From contig NZ_QJUO01000035.1 of assembly GCF_004327335.1 (NCBI RefSeq), forward strand, positions 1 to 43,573: 43,573 nt of DNA, read 5' to 3'. Both the position numbers and the translations under genes were made by a program. Below the pieces are notes generated by a model that made no database searches, was not told the origin of the DNA, and worked only from the letters and a program-made list of their open reading frames with translations. Positions 12,891-23,248 of the stretch are shown in pieces; position 1 is the first letter of the stretch; each line of letters begins with the position of its first letter. The DNA comes from Stutzerimonas kirkiae. GTDB taxonomy: Bacteria; Pseudomonadota; Gammaproteobacteria; Pseudomonadales; Pseudomonadaceae.

Positions 12891-13901
12891 ATGCTGCGTA
12901 TTGCCATCAATGGTTACGGCCGCATCGGGCGCGCCGTTTTGCGTGCCCTGTTCGAGCGAGGGCTGGACGGGCGGATTCGCGTCGAAGCGATCAATGACCT
13001 GAGTGACAACGCCACCCTGGCGCACCTGACTCGTTTCGATTCGACCTTTGGCCGCTTCCGCCAGCCGGTGGAACTGGACGGCGACCGCCTGCTGATCGGA
13101 GCCCAGTCGATCCGGCTGCTCAGCGAGCGCGAGCCGTCGCGGCTGCCCTGGAAGGAACTGGGTATCGACGTGGTGCTGGAGTGTTCCGGCAAGTTCAAGC
13201 AGCGTGCCCAGGCCGAGCAGCACCTGCTGGCCGGCGCCGGCCGGGTGTTCGCTTCGCACCCGCTGGAGGGCGCCGACCTGACGGTGGTCTATGGTGTCAA
13301 CCACGGGTTGCTGGCCGACCAGCGCATCCTTTCCAATGCTTCTTGCACCACCAATTGCCTGGCGCCATTGGCCAAGGTGCTGCATGAGGCGGTGGGGATC
13401 CGCCAGGGGCTGCTGAACACCGTGCATGCCTATACCAACGACCAGAACCTGCTGGACAAGGCCCACAAGGATCTCTATCGCGCTCGTGCCGCGGCACTCT
13501 CGATGATTCCCTCGACCACGGGGGCGGCCAAGGCCATCGGCCTGGTGCTACCGGAGCTGGCCGGGCGGCTGGATGGCCTGTCGGTACGGGTGCCGACGCC
13601 GAACGTGTCGCTGGTCGACCTGACCTTCACCGCCGAGCGTGCCCCCGCCAGTGCCGAAGCGCTCAACCAGGCGCTGCGCGAGGGCGCGGCACGCTTGCCG
13701 GAAGGTGTGATGGAGTGCAATGAGTTGCCGCTGGTATCCCATGACTTCAACGGTTATGCGACATCCTGCGTGGCCGACCTCAACCACACCCGTGTGCAGG
13801 GCGACCTGGTCAAGGTGCTGGCCTGGTACGACAACGAATGGGCATTCTCCAACCGCATGCTCGATGTGCTGCAACTCTGGGGGCGTGGCGCCGGCGCTTG
13901 A
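12891..13901 (+). CDS. Glyceraldehyde-3-phosphate dehydrogenase, type I
   Basis: 336 residues. The NAD-binding N-terminus is RIAINGYGRIGRAVLRAL, and Asp36 at the end of the second strand favours NAD. The catalytic Cys152 is in SNASCTTNC, with NTVHAYTNDQ carrying the usual His. Typical GAPDH segments SMIPSTTGAAKAIGLVLPEL and WYDNEWAFSNRM follow. Pseudomonads carry several paralogues (gapA-like, PA3001-like and epd). The YTNDQ and TTGAAKAIG features fit true GAPDH better than erythrose-4-phosphate dehydrogenase, so I leave the symbol empty. GGGAG precedes the ATG. No glycolytic neighbours are present. Confidence 0.9.
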   Translation: MLRIAINGYGRIGRAVLRALFERGLDGRIRVEAINDLSDNATLAHLTRFDSTFGRFRQPVELDGDRLLIGAQSIRLLSEREPSRLPWKELGIDVVLECSGKFKQRAQAEQHLLAGAGRVFASHPLEGADLTVVYGVNHGLLADQRILSNASCTTNCLAPLAKVLHEAVGIRQGLLNTVHAYTNDQNLLDKAHKDLYRARAAALSMIPSTTGAAKAIGLVLPELAGRLDGLSVRVPTPNVSLVDLTFTAERAPASAEALNQALREGAARLPEGVMECNELPLVSHDFNGYATSCVADLNHTRVQGDLVKVLAWYDNEWAFSNRMLDVLQLWGRGAGA

Positions 13902-14060
13902 GAACCAGCTCACGATCTGCTGCATCACTCGATGGCTCATTTGGCCGCCAAGCTTCGCGCCTCGTGCCTTGCCTCGGGCAGAAAACCGGCTGCGGCCCTG
14001 GCTCGTGGATCGTGAACGGGGTCTGAGGTGGGCAGGCGCGGCGCGCAGGCTGTTCGACTG

Positions 14061-14093
14061 CGCGGCTATCGTCCTGGCTGGCCGATAGCCGCG
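14061..14093. terminator. Perfect hairpin between convergent genes
   Basis: CGCGGCTATCG (14061-14071) pairs with CGATAGCCGCG (14083-14093) around an 11-base loop. It sits 10 bp past the chemoreceptor stop in the convergent gap with the GAPDH gene. There is no T run, so it may act as a weak or Rho-assisted terminator or only stabilise the 3' end. The rest of the gap (13902-14060) shows nothing else I recognise. Confidence 0.55.
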
Positions 14094-14102
14094 ACATGAC
14101 GT

Positions 14103-15662
14103 TCAGGTGCGGAAGTGGCCGACGAGGCGTTCCAGGTCGTTGCCCAGGCGGGCCAGTTCGTTGCTGGCGGAGGAGATTTCCGCGCTGGCGCTGGCCGATT
14201 CCTCGGCGGTGTCGCGCACGGTGGAGACACTGCGGTTGATTTCCTCGGCCACTGCCGACTGTTCCTCGGCGGCGGTGGCGATCAGGGCGCTCATCTGCTG
14301 GATATTGGAAACCTGCCGGGTGATGGCGGCCAGCGCCGCGCCGGTATCGCGTACACCGTTGACCGACAGGTGCGTCTGGTCGACGCTGGTCTGCATCATG
14401 CGGCTGCTTTCACCGGCAATTTCCTGCAGTCCTGCGATCAGTTTCTCGATTTCTTCCGAGGAATTTTGTGTGCGCTGCGCCAGGTTTCGCACCTCGTCGG
14501 CGACCACCGCGAAGCCCCGGCCCGCTTCGCCGGCACGGGCAGCTTCAATGGCGGCATTGAGCGCCAGCAGGTTGGTCTGGCCAGCGACGGTCTTGATCAC
14601 ATCCAGCACACCGCCGATACGTTCGCTTTCTTGCCGCAGCTTGGCCATCGACTCGGCGGATACCCCCACGTCACGGGCCAGGACTTCGATCTGCTGGATG
14701 GCCTGCTGCGACAACTGCAGGGCATTCTCGGCCTCATGATCGGCCTCCTGGGCGGCACTGGCGGCCTGTTCGGAGTTCTGCGCCACTTCCTGCACGGTGG
14801 CGGACATTTCGTTCATCGCGGTGGCGACCATGTCGGTCTCGCTGCGTTGGCTGTCGATACCGGCCTGGGTCTGGTTGGTGATCGAGGCGAGTTGCGAGGC
14901 CGAGGCCGCCAGTTGGTGGGAGCCGCTGCCGATCTGCGCGATGACGTCGCGCAGGCTCAGGCTCATATTGTTGATCGAGCGCAGCAGCATGCCCAGCTCA
15001 TCGCTGCGCTGGCTGTGCAGTTGGACGGTCAGGTCGCCATCGGCGATGCGCTGCGCGGCATCCACTGCGCGGCGCAGCGGGTTGACGATTTGGCGGCTGA
15101 TGACCAGGGCCACCATGGCGCCGCTGAGCATCGCCAGCAGGGTTATCGCGGTCAGCAGTATCCTGATATCCGATACTTGGGCGGCGGCGCGCTCTTCTTC
15201 CGCGTAGTACAGCTCGTTGATGCTTTCCTGCAGTGCCAGCAGGCGCTCGTTGGCGGCCAGCAGGTTTTCGCCGGTATCGGCCCGGGCGCGCTCGCGGATG
15301 TAGTCGCCGAAGTTGGCGCGCAACCGCTCGACTGCCGCCAGGTCCTGGGCGGGCCAGCGTTTCTCCTGGATGTCGTTGAGCAATCCGTCGAGGGCGTCGC
15401 TCAGGTTCTTCTGGTGTTCGTCATGGGCCGACAGGTACTCGGGCTCGGCCTTCAGGGCGTAGTTGTAGTTGGCTTCGCGGGTGAATACGGTTTCATCGAA
15501 CAGGGTGCTGACCTGGCTGATGCGTTGCAAGGACTTGCCACTGCTGCGCAGGCCGTGCTCGCCGATCAGGGCCAGCAGCAGGGCCAGCAACAGCAGCAGG
15601 CCGAAACCCAGTGCCAGCTTTCGGGTTACGGTCAGGTTTCTTATTCTGAGTGCGGATAGCAT
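14103..15662 (-). CDS. Methyl-accepting chemotaxis protein
   Basis: 519-residue transmembrane chemoreceptor. TM1 is at about residues 16-35 ([19 protein letters not shown]). A ~130-residue periplasmic domain of four-helix-bundle type follows, then TM2 near 167-188, HAMP to about 245, and the signalling domain with the highly conserved tip ([40 protein letters not shown], shown here only as the family hallmark, residues near 345-390). It ends in HFRT with no CheR/CheB-binding pentapeptide. GGAG precedes the ATG. The ligand is unknown; no chemotaxis genes are adjacent. Confidence 0.95.
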   Translation of the reverse strand: MLSALRIRNLTVTRKLALGFGLLLLLALLLALIGEHGLRSSGKSLQRISQVSTLFDETVFTREANYNYALKAEPEYLSAHDEHQKNLSDALDGLLNDIQEKRWPAQDLAAVERLRANFGDYIRERARADTGENLLAANERLLALQESINELYYAEEERAAAQVSDIRILLTAITLLAMLSGAMVALVISRQIVNPLRRAVDAAQRIADGDLTVQLHSQRSDELGMLLRSINNMSLSLRDVIAQIGSGSHQLAASASQLASITNQTQAGIDSQRSETDMVATAMNEMSATVQEVAQNSEQAASAAQEADHEAENALQLSQQAIQQIEVLARDVGVSAESMAKLRQESERIGGVLDVIKTVAGQTNLLALNAAIEAARAGEAGRGFAVVADEVRNLAQRTQNSSEEIEKLIAGLQEIAGESSRMMQTSVDQTHLSVNGVRDTGAALAAITRQVSNIQQMSALIATAAEEQSAVAEEINRSVSTVRDTAEESASASAEISSASNELARLGNDLERLVGHFRT

Positions 15663-15796
15663 CGGTGTCTCCGTGGGTGGTTGGCGCGGTTGCCGCAGTC
15701 CATGCGCGGCAGCCTGGCGGCCATGGGAACACTTCGGCTATCTGCATATATTGATGCCTGCCAAATAAATGTCATATGGCCATCATTTCCCGCTGG

Positions 15797-17203
15797 TCAG
15801 CCCGGGTCGCGGAAGTCCGGGTGGAGGCCCGTGTTCACGTACACGCCGGTCGAGCGGCGGGTCGCCAGGTCGATACCCTCGGTGGTGACTTCGGCGAGAA
15901 AGTCGATCTGCTCTTCGCTGATGACATAGGGCGGCAGGAAATACACCACGCTGCCCAGCGGTCGCAGCAGCGCCCCGCGTTCCAGGGCGTGGCGGTAGAC
16001 CTGCAGGCCGCGGCGTTCCTGCCAGGGGTAGGGCGCACGGGTGGCCTTGTCCTGCACCATCTCGATCGCCAGGGCCATGCCGGTCTGCCTGACCTCGGCG
16101 ACATGCGGGTGGTCGGCGAGGTGGGCGGTGGCGCTGTGCATGCGTCTGGCGAGTGCCTTGTTGGCCTCGATCACATTGTCCTGCTGGAAGATATCCAGCG
16201 TCGCCAGCGCCGCTGCGCAGGCCAGCGGGTTGCCGGTATAGGTGTGTGAATGGAGGAAGCCGCGCAGGCTGCCATAGTCGTCGTAGAACGCCTGGTAGAT
16301 GGCCTCGGTGGTCAGTACCGCCGCCATCGGCAGGTAACCGCCGGTCAGCGCCTTGGACAGGCAGAGGAAATCGGGGGTGATGGCGGCCTGCTCGCAGGCG
16401 AACATCGTCCCGGTGCGGCCGAAACCGACGGCGATTTCGTCGAGGATCAGCAGCACGCCATGGCGGTCGCAGGCTTCGCGCAGCAGCTTCAGGTAGACCG
16501 GGTGATACATGCGCATACCGCCCGCGCCCTGGATCAGCGGCTCGACGATGACCGCCGCCGCCTCGTCGCGGTGTTCGGCCAGGGTGCGCTCCATATGCTC
16601 GAACATCAGCCGTGAATGGTCTTCCCAGCTCACGCCTGGCTCGCGCAGGTAGCAGTCCGGGCTGGGCACCTTGAGGGTGTCCAGCAGCAGGGCCTTGTAG
16701 GTCGAGGTGAACAGCGGCACGTCGCCCACCGACATCGCCGCCACGGTCTCGCCGTGGTAGCTGTTGCTCAGGGTGATGAAACGGCGTTTCTCCGGGCGCC
16801 CCAGGTTGACCCAGTAGTGGTGGCTCATCTTCAGTGCGATCTCGATACCGGACGAGCCGTTGTCGGCATAGAACACCCGGTCCAGCCCGGCGGGGGTGAT
16901 GGCGACCAGGCGCTCCGACAGCTCGATCACCGGGCCGTGGCTGAAGCCGGCCAGCATCACATGCTCAAGTTGGTCGAGCTGGTCCTTGATACGCTGGCCG
17001 ATGCGCGGGTTGGCATGGCCGAACACGTTGACCCACCAGGAGCCGACGGCGTCGAGGTAGCGTTTGCCATCGAAATCCTCCAGCCAGACCCCTTCGCCGC
17101 GACGAATAGGGATCAAAGGCACCTGTTCGTGGTCTTTCATTTGTGTGCAGGGATGCCAGAGCACCGCGAGGTCGCGCTGCATCCAGCTCTGGTTGAGACT
17201 CAT
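15797..17203 (-). CDS. bioA: Adenosylmethionine-8-amino-7-oxononanoate aminotransferase
   Basis: 468-residue PLP enzyme of biotin synthesis; it converts KAPA to DAPA with S-adenosylmethionine as amino donor. Substrate-pocket GSWWVNVFGHANP is at residues 54-66, the PLP phosphate contact DNGSSGIEIALKM at 114-126, and the stacking Tyr in NSYHGETVAAMSVG near 149. Asp255 is in ILDEIAVGFGRTG and the Schiff-base Lys284 is in CLSKALTGGY. The family is usually ~430 residues; the C-terminus is slightly longer here. Start supported by AGGAG. No other bio genes are adjacent, as I recall for Pseudomonas. Confidence 0.96.
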   Translation of the reverse strand: MSLNQSWMQRDLAVLWHPCTQMKDHEQVPLIPIRRGEGVWLEDFDGKRYLDAVGSWWVNVFGHANPRIGQRIKDQLDQLEHVMLAGFSHGPVIELSERLVAITPAGLDRVFYADNGSSGIEIALKMSHHYWVNLGRPEKRRFITLSNSYHGETVAAMSVGDVPLFTSTYKALLLDTLKVPSPDCYLREPGVSWEDHSRLMFEHMERTLAEHRDEAAAVIVEPLIQGAGGMRMYHPVYLKLLREACDRHGVLLILDEIAVGFGRTGTMFACEQAAITPDFLCLSKALTGGYLPMAAVLTTEAIYQAFYDDYGSLRGFLHSHTYTGNPLACAAALATLDIFQQDNVIEANKALARRMHSATAHLADHPHVAEVRQTGMALAIEMVQDKATRAPYPWQERRGLQVYRHALERGALLRPLGSVVYFLPPYVISEEQIDFLAEVTTEGIDLATRRSTGVYVNTGLHPDFRDPG

Positions 17204-17594
17204 AGGGGCTCCTGGGGCTCGTCTGGCCTGGTGGTTAAAACGATGGAACGGCAGGCCGTTCTACCTGAATGCGCCTGCTGGGCGGCTGCTGGAGAGGCAG
17301 GGCGATGACGCCATGCGCTGCGAAGAGCCGAAAACAGCGCTGGAGGCTGGAAAGCTGGACGAAGAACACCGCTGCCCCGCTCTTGCGTCCAGCCTCCAGT
17401 GCTTTTATCGAAGCACTTTACCCGTGAATAAGGGTATGGCGCGATCGCCCCTGGGCCGCGCCGTGGGTGACGGGGCTTTCGTCGAGGGGCTTTACCTATC
17501 TGGTTAATCGATGTTTCAGAGCGAAAAAATGCGCGCAATTGAGATAGATTAATCATTAGGATTCTTGCTTTCAGCGTTCAGGGGTATATCGGTC
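17204..17594. promoter_or_regulatory. Divergent bioA / cytochrome b561 intergenic region
   Basis: 391 bp between two divergent start codons. The middle (17325-17452) is an intergenic repeat described separately. Next to the cytochrome gene, 17515-17565 is markedly AT-rich for this genome (around GAGATAGATTAATCATTAGG) and probably holds its promoter and a regulator site, but I cannot fix -35/-10 boxes. No ORF here looks real. Confidence 0.4.
17325..17452 (+). repeat. Intergenic hairpin repeat, copy 1 (with heptamer hairpin inside)
   Basis: Order: left flank GCCGAAAACAGCGC (17327-17340); heptamer-type hairpin with arms near 17336-17360 and 17387-17403 (GTCCAGCCTCCAGTGCT); then AGTGCTT-ttatcg-AAGCACT (17398-17417), CCGTGAATAAGGG, and GCGCGATCGCC. 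The same order recurs at 25374. At 27547 the flank and tail occur without the middle hairpin. The two hairpins share bases, so they may be alternative folds. Confidence 0.75.
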
Positions 17595-18143
17595 ATGCAA
17601 TGGCGCAACTCTTCGAGCAACTATGGCCTGGTCAGTATCGCCATGCACTGGCTGGTCGCGTTCGTGGTGTTTGGCCTGTTCGGTCTCGGTTACTGGATGA
17701 TGGGACTGGATTACTACAGCAACTGGTATCGCACGGCTCCCGATATCCACAAGAGCGTCGGCATCCTGCTGTTCGCGCTGATGTCGCTGCGGGTGCTCTG
17801 GCGCTTCGCCAATCCGCTCCCGGCGGCCCTGCCCAGCCACGGCACACTGACCCGCGTGGCCAGCAAGGCCGGGCACCTGTTGCTCTATCTCGGCCTGTTC
17901 GTGCTGATGCTCTCGGGTTATCTGATTTCCACCGCCGATGGCCGCCCGATCAGTGTCTTCGGCCTGTTCGAAGTCCCCGCCACCCTGACCTCGATACCCC
18001 GCCAGGAAGATGTCGCAGGCACCTTGCACCATTACCTGGCCTGGGGGCTGGTGATCTTTGCCACCCTGCATGGCCTGGCTGCTCTCAAGCATCATTTCAT
18101 CGACCGCGATTCGACGCTCAAGCGCATGTTTGGACGTGCTTGA
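17595..18143 (+). CDS. Cytochrome b561, bacterial (CybB-like)
   Basis: 182-residue membrane di-haem b-type cytochrome with four hydrophobic segments. Candidate haem-ligand His residues are in [15 protein letters not shown] (TM1), [12 protein letters not shown] (TM2), [15 protein letters not shown] (TM3) and [21 protein letters not shown] (TM4). Such proteins pass electrons from the quinone pool, often to superoxide. The ATG at 17595 begins right before family homology ([11 protein letters not shown]); a TTG ten codons upstream is in frame but less likely. yceI follows after 35 bp. The pairing of cytochrome b561 with YceI is common and may be functional. Confidence 0.92.
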   Translation: MQWRNSSSNYGLVSIAMHWLVAFVVFGLFGLGYWMMGLDYYSNWYRTAPDIHKSVGILLFALMSLRVLWRFANPLPAALPSHGTLTRVASKAGHLLLYLGLFVLMLSGYLISTADGRPISVFGLFEVPATLTSIPRQEDVAGTLHHYLAWGLVIFATLHGLAALKHHFIDRDSTLKRMFGRA

Positions 18144-18178
18144 GTGTGAATGTCACTACCCTTAAAGGAGATTCATCC

Positions 18179-18751
18179 ATGTTGAAGAAAAGCTTCGCTG
18201 CTCTGGCTCTGGGTTCGGCGCTGTTCGCCGGCCAGGCGCTGGCTGCCGACTATGCCATCGACAAGGAAGGCCAGCACGCCTTCATCAATTTCAAGATCAG
18301 CCACCTGGGCTATAGCTGGCTGTACGGTACTTTCAAGGATTTCGACGGCAGCTTCAGCTTCGATGCGGCCAAGCCCGAGGCCAGTTCGGTCAAGGTCGAG
18401 ATCAAGACCGCCAGCCTGGATTCCAACCATGCAGAACGTGACAAGCATCTGCGGGGCGACAAGTTCCTCAACACCAGCAAGCACCCAACGTCGACCTTCG
18501 AATCCACGTCGGTCAAGTCCACCGGAGAAGGCAGCGCCGATATCACCGGCAACCTGACCCTCAACGGCGTGACCAAGCCGGTGGTGATCAAGGCCAAGTT
18601 CCTCGGTGAAGGCAACGATCCGTGGGGTGGCTACCGTGCAGGCTTCGAGGGTGGTACTACCCTGAAACTGAGCGATTTCAATATCCAGGGCCCGGGGCCG
18701 GCGTCCCAGGAGGTCGAGCTGATCCTGACCGTCGAAGGTATTCGCAAGTAA
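18179..18751 (+). CDS. YceI family periplasmic protein
   Basis: 190 residues. The signal peptide has a cleavage site after GQALA (residue ~22). The YceI lipocalin-like barrel follows: [28 protein letters not shown], the [13 protein letters not shown] motif, and [11 protein letters not shown]. Family members bind long isoprenoid or quinone-like lipids. In P. aeruginosa the gene at this place (PA0423) is, from memory, called pasP. GGAG is placed correctly before the ATG. It is co-directional with cytochrome b561 and ends in a strong terminator before the pump operon. Confidence 0.93.
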   Translation: MLKKSFAALALGSALFAGQALAADYAIDKEGQHAFINFKISHLGYSWLYGTFKDFDGSFSFDAAKPEASSVKVEIKTASLDSNHAERDKHLRGDKFLNTSKHPTSTFESTSVKSTGEGSADITGNLTLNGVTKPVVIKAKFLGEGNDPWGGYRAGFEGGTTLKLSDFNIQGPGPASQEVELILTVEGIRK

Positions 18752-18771
18752 TCGTCGGTAGCTGCCGACTG

Positions 18772-18803
18772 CGCCGGTACAGCTCCCTGTGCCGGCGTTT
18801 TTT
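18772..18803 (+). terminator. Intrinsic terminator after yceI
   Basis: CGCCGGTACAG (18772-18782), loop CTCC, CTGTGCCGGCG (18787-18797). This is an 11-pair stem with one G-T pair, followed directly by TTTTTT. It insulates the pump operon from the yceI transcript. Confidence 0.93.
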
Positions 18804-18851
18804 CGTTCGCTGGCGGTGCCTTGCGCACGGTATTCCGCTTTGTGCAAGCAG

Positions 18852-18881
18852 TTTACAAACAGTTATGAATGTAAGTATATT
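18852..18881 (+). promoter_or_regulatory. Pump-operon promoter overlapped by a TtgR-like operator
   Basis: TTTACA (18852-18857), an 18-base spacer and TATATT (18876-18881) form a likely -35/-10 pair. An inverted repeat with half-sites TTACA (18853-18857) and TGTAA (18870-18874) covers the spacer. The sequence AAACAGTTATGAATGTAAGT strongly resembles, from memory, the operator bound by the TetR-family repressor TtgR at P. putida ttgABC. The P. aeruginosa MexR site is different. No regulator gene is next to it. Confidence 0.7.
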
Positions 18882-18963
18882 TCCGCCACTCTGCCGTCGG
18901 TGCCTGCCGAGGCCGTGGTGGTCGCCCTGATCCGCCTGTTTCGTTTTTCAAGAGGTTTCCCAC

Positions 18964-20082
18964 ATGTCCGTCAAGTCAACCAGTGCCGCTCTGGTTTCAA
19001 TCATGGCCGCCTCGATCGTGCTCGGCGGCTGCAAGGAGCAGACACCTCCGCCTGCCGCGGAGGCGCCGCAGGTGGGCATCGTCACTCTGCAGGCCGAGCC
19101 TTTCTCGCTGACTACCGAACTGCCGGGGCGTACCCAGGCCTTTCGCATCGCCGAGGTGCGGCCGCAGGTCAACGGTGTGATCCAGAAGCGCCTGTTCACT
19201 GAAGGCAGCGACGTGACGGAAGGGCAACAGTTGTACCAGATCGACGCGGCTGTCTATGAAGCGACGTTGAAAAGCGCCCAGGCCAGCCTGGCATCGAGCA
19301 AATCGCTGGCGGAGCGCTATGCCTCCCTGGTCAAGGACCAGGCCGTCAGCAAGCAGGCGTACGATGAAGCGCGGGCGGCCAATCTGCAGGCCGAGGCGAA
19401 CCTCGAACAGGCGCGTATCAATGTGCGTTACACCAAGGTGCTGGCGCCGATCGCCGGGCGTATCGGCCGCTCCGCAGTGACCGAGGGTGCACTGGTGAGC
19501 AATGGCCAGACCCTGGCGCTGGCGACCATCCAGCAACTCGATCCGATCTACGTGGATGTCACGCAACCGGCCCGCGACCTGCTGGCGCTGCGCCGTGACC
19601 TCGAACAGGGTCGGCTGGAGCGTGCGGGCGAAAATGCCGCGCGGGTTTCGCTGAAGCTCGAAGATGGTTCGCTCTACGAGCATGAGGGAACCCTCGAATT
19701 CTCCGAAGTCACCGTGGATGCCAGTACCGGCTCGGTGACCCTGCGCGCCGTGTTCCCGAACCCGGACAAGAATCTGTTGCCGGGCATGTTCGTGCATGCG
19801 CAACTGGTTGCCGGGGTCAAGCGCGAGGCGATCCTCGTGCCGCAGCAGGGCATCACCCGTACGCCGCGTGGCGAGGCCACCGCACTGGTGGTGGGCGCCG
19901 ATAACAAGGTGGAGCAGCGCCAACTCAAGACCGAGCGCTCCGTAGGCAACCGCTGGCTGGTGAGCGAAGGGCTCGAAGCCGGCGACCGCCTGATCACCGA
20001 AGGCCTGCAGTTCATCCAGCCTGGCGTCGAAGTCAAGGCCGTTCCGGCTTCCAATGTCGATACCGACAAATCGGCCCGTTAA
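18964..20082 (+). CDS. RND efflux periplasmic adaptor (MexA/TtgA type)
   Basis: 372-residue lipoprotein adaptor bridging the inner-membrane pump and outer-membrane channel. Lipobox VLGGC puts lipidated Cys at residue 23. The lipoyl half-motif EVRPQVNGVIQKRLFTEGSDV is near 60-85, an alpha-hairpin follows (LKSAQASLASSKSLAERY to AEANLEQARINVRYTKV), and the second lipoyl half is LAPIAGRIGRSAVTEGALV. Beta-barrel and membrane-proximal domains follow (NLLPGMFVHAQL). AAGAGG precedes the ATG. It is the first gene of a three-gene operon. Length and sequence fit MexA and TtgA equally. Confidence 0.95.
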   Translation: MSVKSTSAALVSIMAASIVLGGCKEQTPPPAAEAPQVGIVTLQAEPFSLTTELPGRTQAFRIAEVRPQVNGVIQKRLFTEGSDVTEGQQLYQIDAAVYEATLKSAQASLASSKSLAERYASLVKDQAVSKQAYDEARAANLQAEANLEQARINVRYTKVLAPIAGRIGRSAVTEGALVSNGQTLALATIQQLDPIYVDVTQPARDLLALRRDLEQGRLERAGENAARVSLKLEDGSLYEHEGTLEFSEVTVDASTGSVTLRAVFPNPDKNLLPGMFVHAQLVAGVKREAILVPQQGITRTPRGEATALVVGADNKVEQRQLKTERSVGNRWLVSEGLEAGDRLITEGLQFIQPGVEVKAVPASNVDTDKSAR

Positions 20083-20104
20083 GGCCGATCGAGGATAATA
20101 GCCA

Positions 20105-23100
20105 ATGTCCAGATTCTTTATCGACCGCCCGATCTTCGCCTGGGTGATCGCCCTGGTGATCATGCTTGCGGGTGGCCTGTCCATCCTCGGCCTGCCGGTC
20201 AACCAGTACCCGAGCATCGCGCCGCCGGGCGTGGCCATCTCGGTCACCTATCCCGGTGCTTCCGCGCAGACGGTGCAGGACACCGTGGTCCAGGTCATCG
20301 AGCAGCAACTCAACGGCATCGATGGTTTGCGCTATATGTCGTCGGAGAGCAACTCGGACGGCAGCATGACCATCACCGTGACCTTCGAGCAGGGCACGGA
20401 CCCCGATATCGCCCAGGTCCAGGTGCAGAACAAGCTGCAACTGGCCACGCCGTTGCTGCCGCAAGAGGTGCAGCAGCAGGGGATTCGCGTGACCAAGGCG
20501 GCGCGCAACTTCCTGTTGGTGATCGGCCTGGTGTCGAGCGATGGCTCGATGACCCGTGCCGACCTGGCCGACTATATCGTGTCGAATATCCAGGACCCGA
20601 TTTCACGGACGTCTGGTGTGGGGGATTTCCAGGTATTCGGTTCGTCCTATGCCATGCGTATCTGGCTCGACCCGGCCAGGCTGAACAACTTCAGCCTGAC
20701 ACCGGTCGATGTCAGCACGGCGATCCAGGCGCAGAACGTCCAGGTCGCCGCCGGTCAGTTCGGCGGCTTGCCGGCGGTGCCGGGGCAGCAACTGAGCGCG
20801 ACCATCATCGGCAAGACCCGCCTGCAGACGCCCGAGCAGTTCCGCGAGATCCTGCTGAAGGTCAACAACGATGGTTCACAGGTGCGCCTGAAGGATGTCG
20901 CCAGGGTCGAACTGGATTCGCAGAACGTTTCCATCAATGCCCTCTATAACGGCATGCCGGCCTCGGGGCTGGCCGTCAAGCTGGCGACCGGCGCCAATGC
21001 GCTGGATACCGCCAAGGCGGTTCGCGCGACCATCGCCGAGCTGGAGCCCTTCTTCCCGACCGGGATGAAGGCGGTCTACCCCTACGACACCTCGCCGGTC
21101 GTCTCGGTATCCATCACCAATGTGGTGCATACCCTGTTCGAGGCCATCGTGCTGGTGTTCCTGGTGATGTACCTGTTCCTGCAGAACTTCCGCGCCACCC
21201 TGATTCCGACGCTGGCGGTGCCGGTGGTGTTGCTGGGAACCTTCGGTGTCCTGGCGTTGTTCGGTTTCAGCGTCAACACCCTGACCATGTTCGCCATGGT
21301 GCTGGCCATCGGCCTGCTGGTGGACGATGCCATCGTGGTGGTGGAGAACGTCGAGCGGGTGATGGCGGAGGAAGGGCTGTCACCGCTGGAAGCCACGCGT
21401 AAATCCATGGGGCAGATCCAGGGCGCGCTGGTGGGCATCGGCCTGGTGCTGTCGGCGGTGTTCCTGCCAATGGCGTTCTTCGGTGGTTCCACCGGGGTGA
21501 TCTACCGCCAGTTCTCGGTCACCATCGCCTCGGCCATGGCGCTTTCGGTGCTGGTGGCGCTGGTCTTCACGCCAGCGTTGTGCGCGACACTGCTCAAGCC
21601 GATCCCCAAGGGGCACCATGAAGAGAAGCGAGGTTTCTTCGGCTGGTTCAACCGTACCTTCGAGCGTGGCGTCGATAGTTACGAAGGTGGGGTGAAAAGG
21701 GTTCTGCGGCGCAAGCTACCGTTCCTGCTGGCCTACCTGCTGATCTTTGCCGGCATGCTGGTGCTGTTCGACCGCCTGCCCAGTTCTTTCCTGCCCGACG
21801 AAGACCAGGGAGTGCTGTTCGCCCAGGTGCAGACGCCGGCCGGCTCCAGCGCCGAGCGTACCCAGCAGACGGTGGATGCCATGCGCGAATACCTGCTGAA
21901 GGAGGAAAGCGATGTGGTCAACTCGGTGTTCACCGTGACCGGCTTCAACTTCGCCGGGCGCGGCCAGAGCTCGGCGATGGCCTTTATCAGCCTGAAGCAC
22001 TGGGATGAGCGCAAGGACTCCGAAAGCAGTGTGTTCGCCCTGGCGGCGCGTGCCCAGGCGCACTTCGCCAACTTCCGCGACGCCATGGTCTTCGCCTTCG
22101 CCCCGCCGGCGGTGATGGAGCTGGGCAACGCTTCCGGCTTCAACTTCTTCCTGCAGGACATGGCCGGTGTCGGTCACGATGAACTGATGACGGCACGCAA
22201 CCAGTTCCTCGGCATGGCTGGCAAGGACCCGCGGCTGTCAGCGGTACGGCCCAATGGCCTGAATGACGAGCCACAGTACCAGTTGACCATCGACGACGAG
22301 AAAGTACGGGTGCTGGGCGTGTCCCTGAGCGATGTCAACAACACCTTGTCGATCGCCTGGGGCTCCAGCTACGTAAATGACTTCATCGACCGTGGCCGGG
22401 TGAAGAAGGTGTACATGCAGGGCGAGGCCAGTGCACGGATGAACCCCGAGGACCTGGAGAAGTGGTTCGTGCGCAATGACCAGGGCGAGATGGTGCCGTT
22501 CAGCGCCTTCACCACGGGCGAGTGGGTATATGGCTCACCCAAGCTGACCCGCTACAACGGTGTCTCGGCATTCGAGATTCTCGGTGAGGCGGCGCCCGGC
22601 TACAGCACCGGTGATGCCATGGAGGCGGTCGAGGAGATCATGGCCAAGCTGCCCGCAGGGGTCGGTTATTCCTGGACCGGCCTGTCGTACGAGGAACGGC
22701 TCTCGGGGAGCCAGGCGCCTGCTCTGTTCGTCTTGTCCCTGCTGGTGGTATTCCTGTGCCTGGCGGCGCTCTATGAGAGCTGGTCGATTCCCTTCGTGGT
22801 CATATTGGTGGTTCCGCTGGGGGTTGTCGGCGCGCTGCTGGCGACCACGGGCCGGGGCCTGTCCAACGACGTGTTCTTCCTGGTGGGATTGTTGACCACC
22901 ATTGGCTTGACCGCCAAGAACGCGATCCTCATCGTGGAGTTCGCCAAGGACCTGTACCGCGATGGCATGGAATTGTCCGAGTCGGCGGTCGAGGCCTGCC
23001 GTATGCGCTTGCGGCCGATCATCATGACTTCCCTGGCCTTCACCCTCGGGGTGTTGCCACTGGCGCTGGCCAGCGGCGCGGGGGCGGGCAGCTCGCATGC

Positions 23101-23248
23101 CATCGGTACCGGTGTGATAGGCGGTATGCTGACCGCCACCGTGCTGGTGATTTTCTGGGTGCCATTGTTCTTTGTACTGGTGTCTTCGCTGGCGGGCCGC
23201 AAGAAAGCCGCGGCAGCAGCCGAAGATGATAAGGAGACATCGCAGTGA
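20105..23248 (+). CDS. RND multidrug efflux transporter (MexB/TtgB type)
   Basis: 1047 residues (MexB is 1046). It is the proton-driven inner-membrane trimer that exports drugs, solvents and dyes. Begins [21 protein letters not shown] (TM1). The proton-relay Asp pair is in [21 protein letters not shown] (TM4), and the Lys of TM10 is in [17 protein letters not shown]. Two large periplasmic loops lie between TM1-2 and TM7-8. The sequence is full-length with no disruption. It follows the adaptor by 22 bp and overlaps the outer-membrane gene by four bases. Confidence 0.97.
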   Translation: MSRFFIDRPIFAWVIALVIMLAGGLSILGLPVNQYPSIAPPGVAISVTYPGASAQTVQDTVVQVIEQQLNGIDGLRYMSSESNSDGSMTITVTFEQGTDPDIAQVQVQNKLQLATPLLPQEVQQQGIRVTKAARNFLLVIGLVSSDGSMTRADLADYIVSNIQDPISRTSGVGDFQVFGSSYAMRIWLDPARLNNFSLTPVDVSTAIQAQNVQVAAGQFGGLPAVPGQQLSATIIGKTRLQTPEQFREILLKVNNDGSQVRLKDVARVELDSQNVSINALYNGMPASGLAVKLATGANALDTAKAVRATIAELEPFFPTGMKAVYPYDTSPVVSVSITNVVHTLFEAIVLVFLVMYLFLQNFRATLIPTLAVPVVLLGTFGVLALFGFSVNTLTMFAMVLAIGLLVDDAIVVVENVERVMAEEGLSPLEATRKSMGQIQGALVGIGLVLSAVFLPMAFFGGSTGVIYRQFSVTIASAMALSVLVALVFTPALCATLLKPIPKGHHEEKRGFFGWFNRTFERGVDSYEGGVKRVLRRKLPFLLAYLLIFAGMLVLFDRLPSSFLPDEDQGVLFAQVQTPAGSSAERTQQTVDAMREYLLKEESDVVNSVFTVTGFNFAGRGQSSAMAFISLKHWDERKDSESSVFALAARAQAHFANFRDAMVFAFAPPAVMELGNASGFNFFLQDMAGVGHDELMTARNQFLGMAGKDPRLSAVRPNGLNDEPQYQLTIDDEKVRVLGVSLSDVNNTLSIAWGSSYVNDFIDRGRVKKVYMQGEASARMNPEDLEKWFVRNDQGEMVPFSAFTTGEWVYGSPKLTRYNGVSAFEILGEAAPGYSTGDAMEAVEEIMAKLPAGVGYSWTGLSYEERLSGSQAPALFVLSLLVVFLCLAALYESWSIPFVVILVVPLGVVGALLATTGRGLSNDVFFLVGLLTTIGLTAKNAILIVEFAKDLYRDGMELSESAVEACRMRLRPIIMTSLAFTLGVLPLALASGAGAGSSHAIGTGVIGGMLTATVLVIFWVPLFFVLVSSLAGRKKAAAAAEDDKETSQ

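Noticed and set aside
12891..13901. Annotation as erythrose-4-phosphate dehydrogenase (epd)
   Set aside because: Segments such as NTVHAYTNDQ and SMIPSTTGAAKAIGLVLPEL fit true GAPDH better than the Epd sequence I recall.
15663..15796. FliA (sigma-28) promoter for the chemoreceptor (GCCGAAGT upstream)
   Set aside because: The -35-like TCAA is about 12 bases away instead of ~15 and the -10 match is partial.
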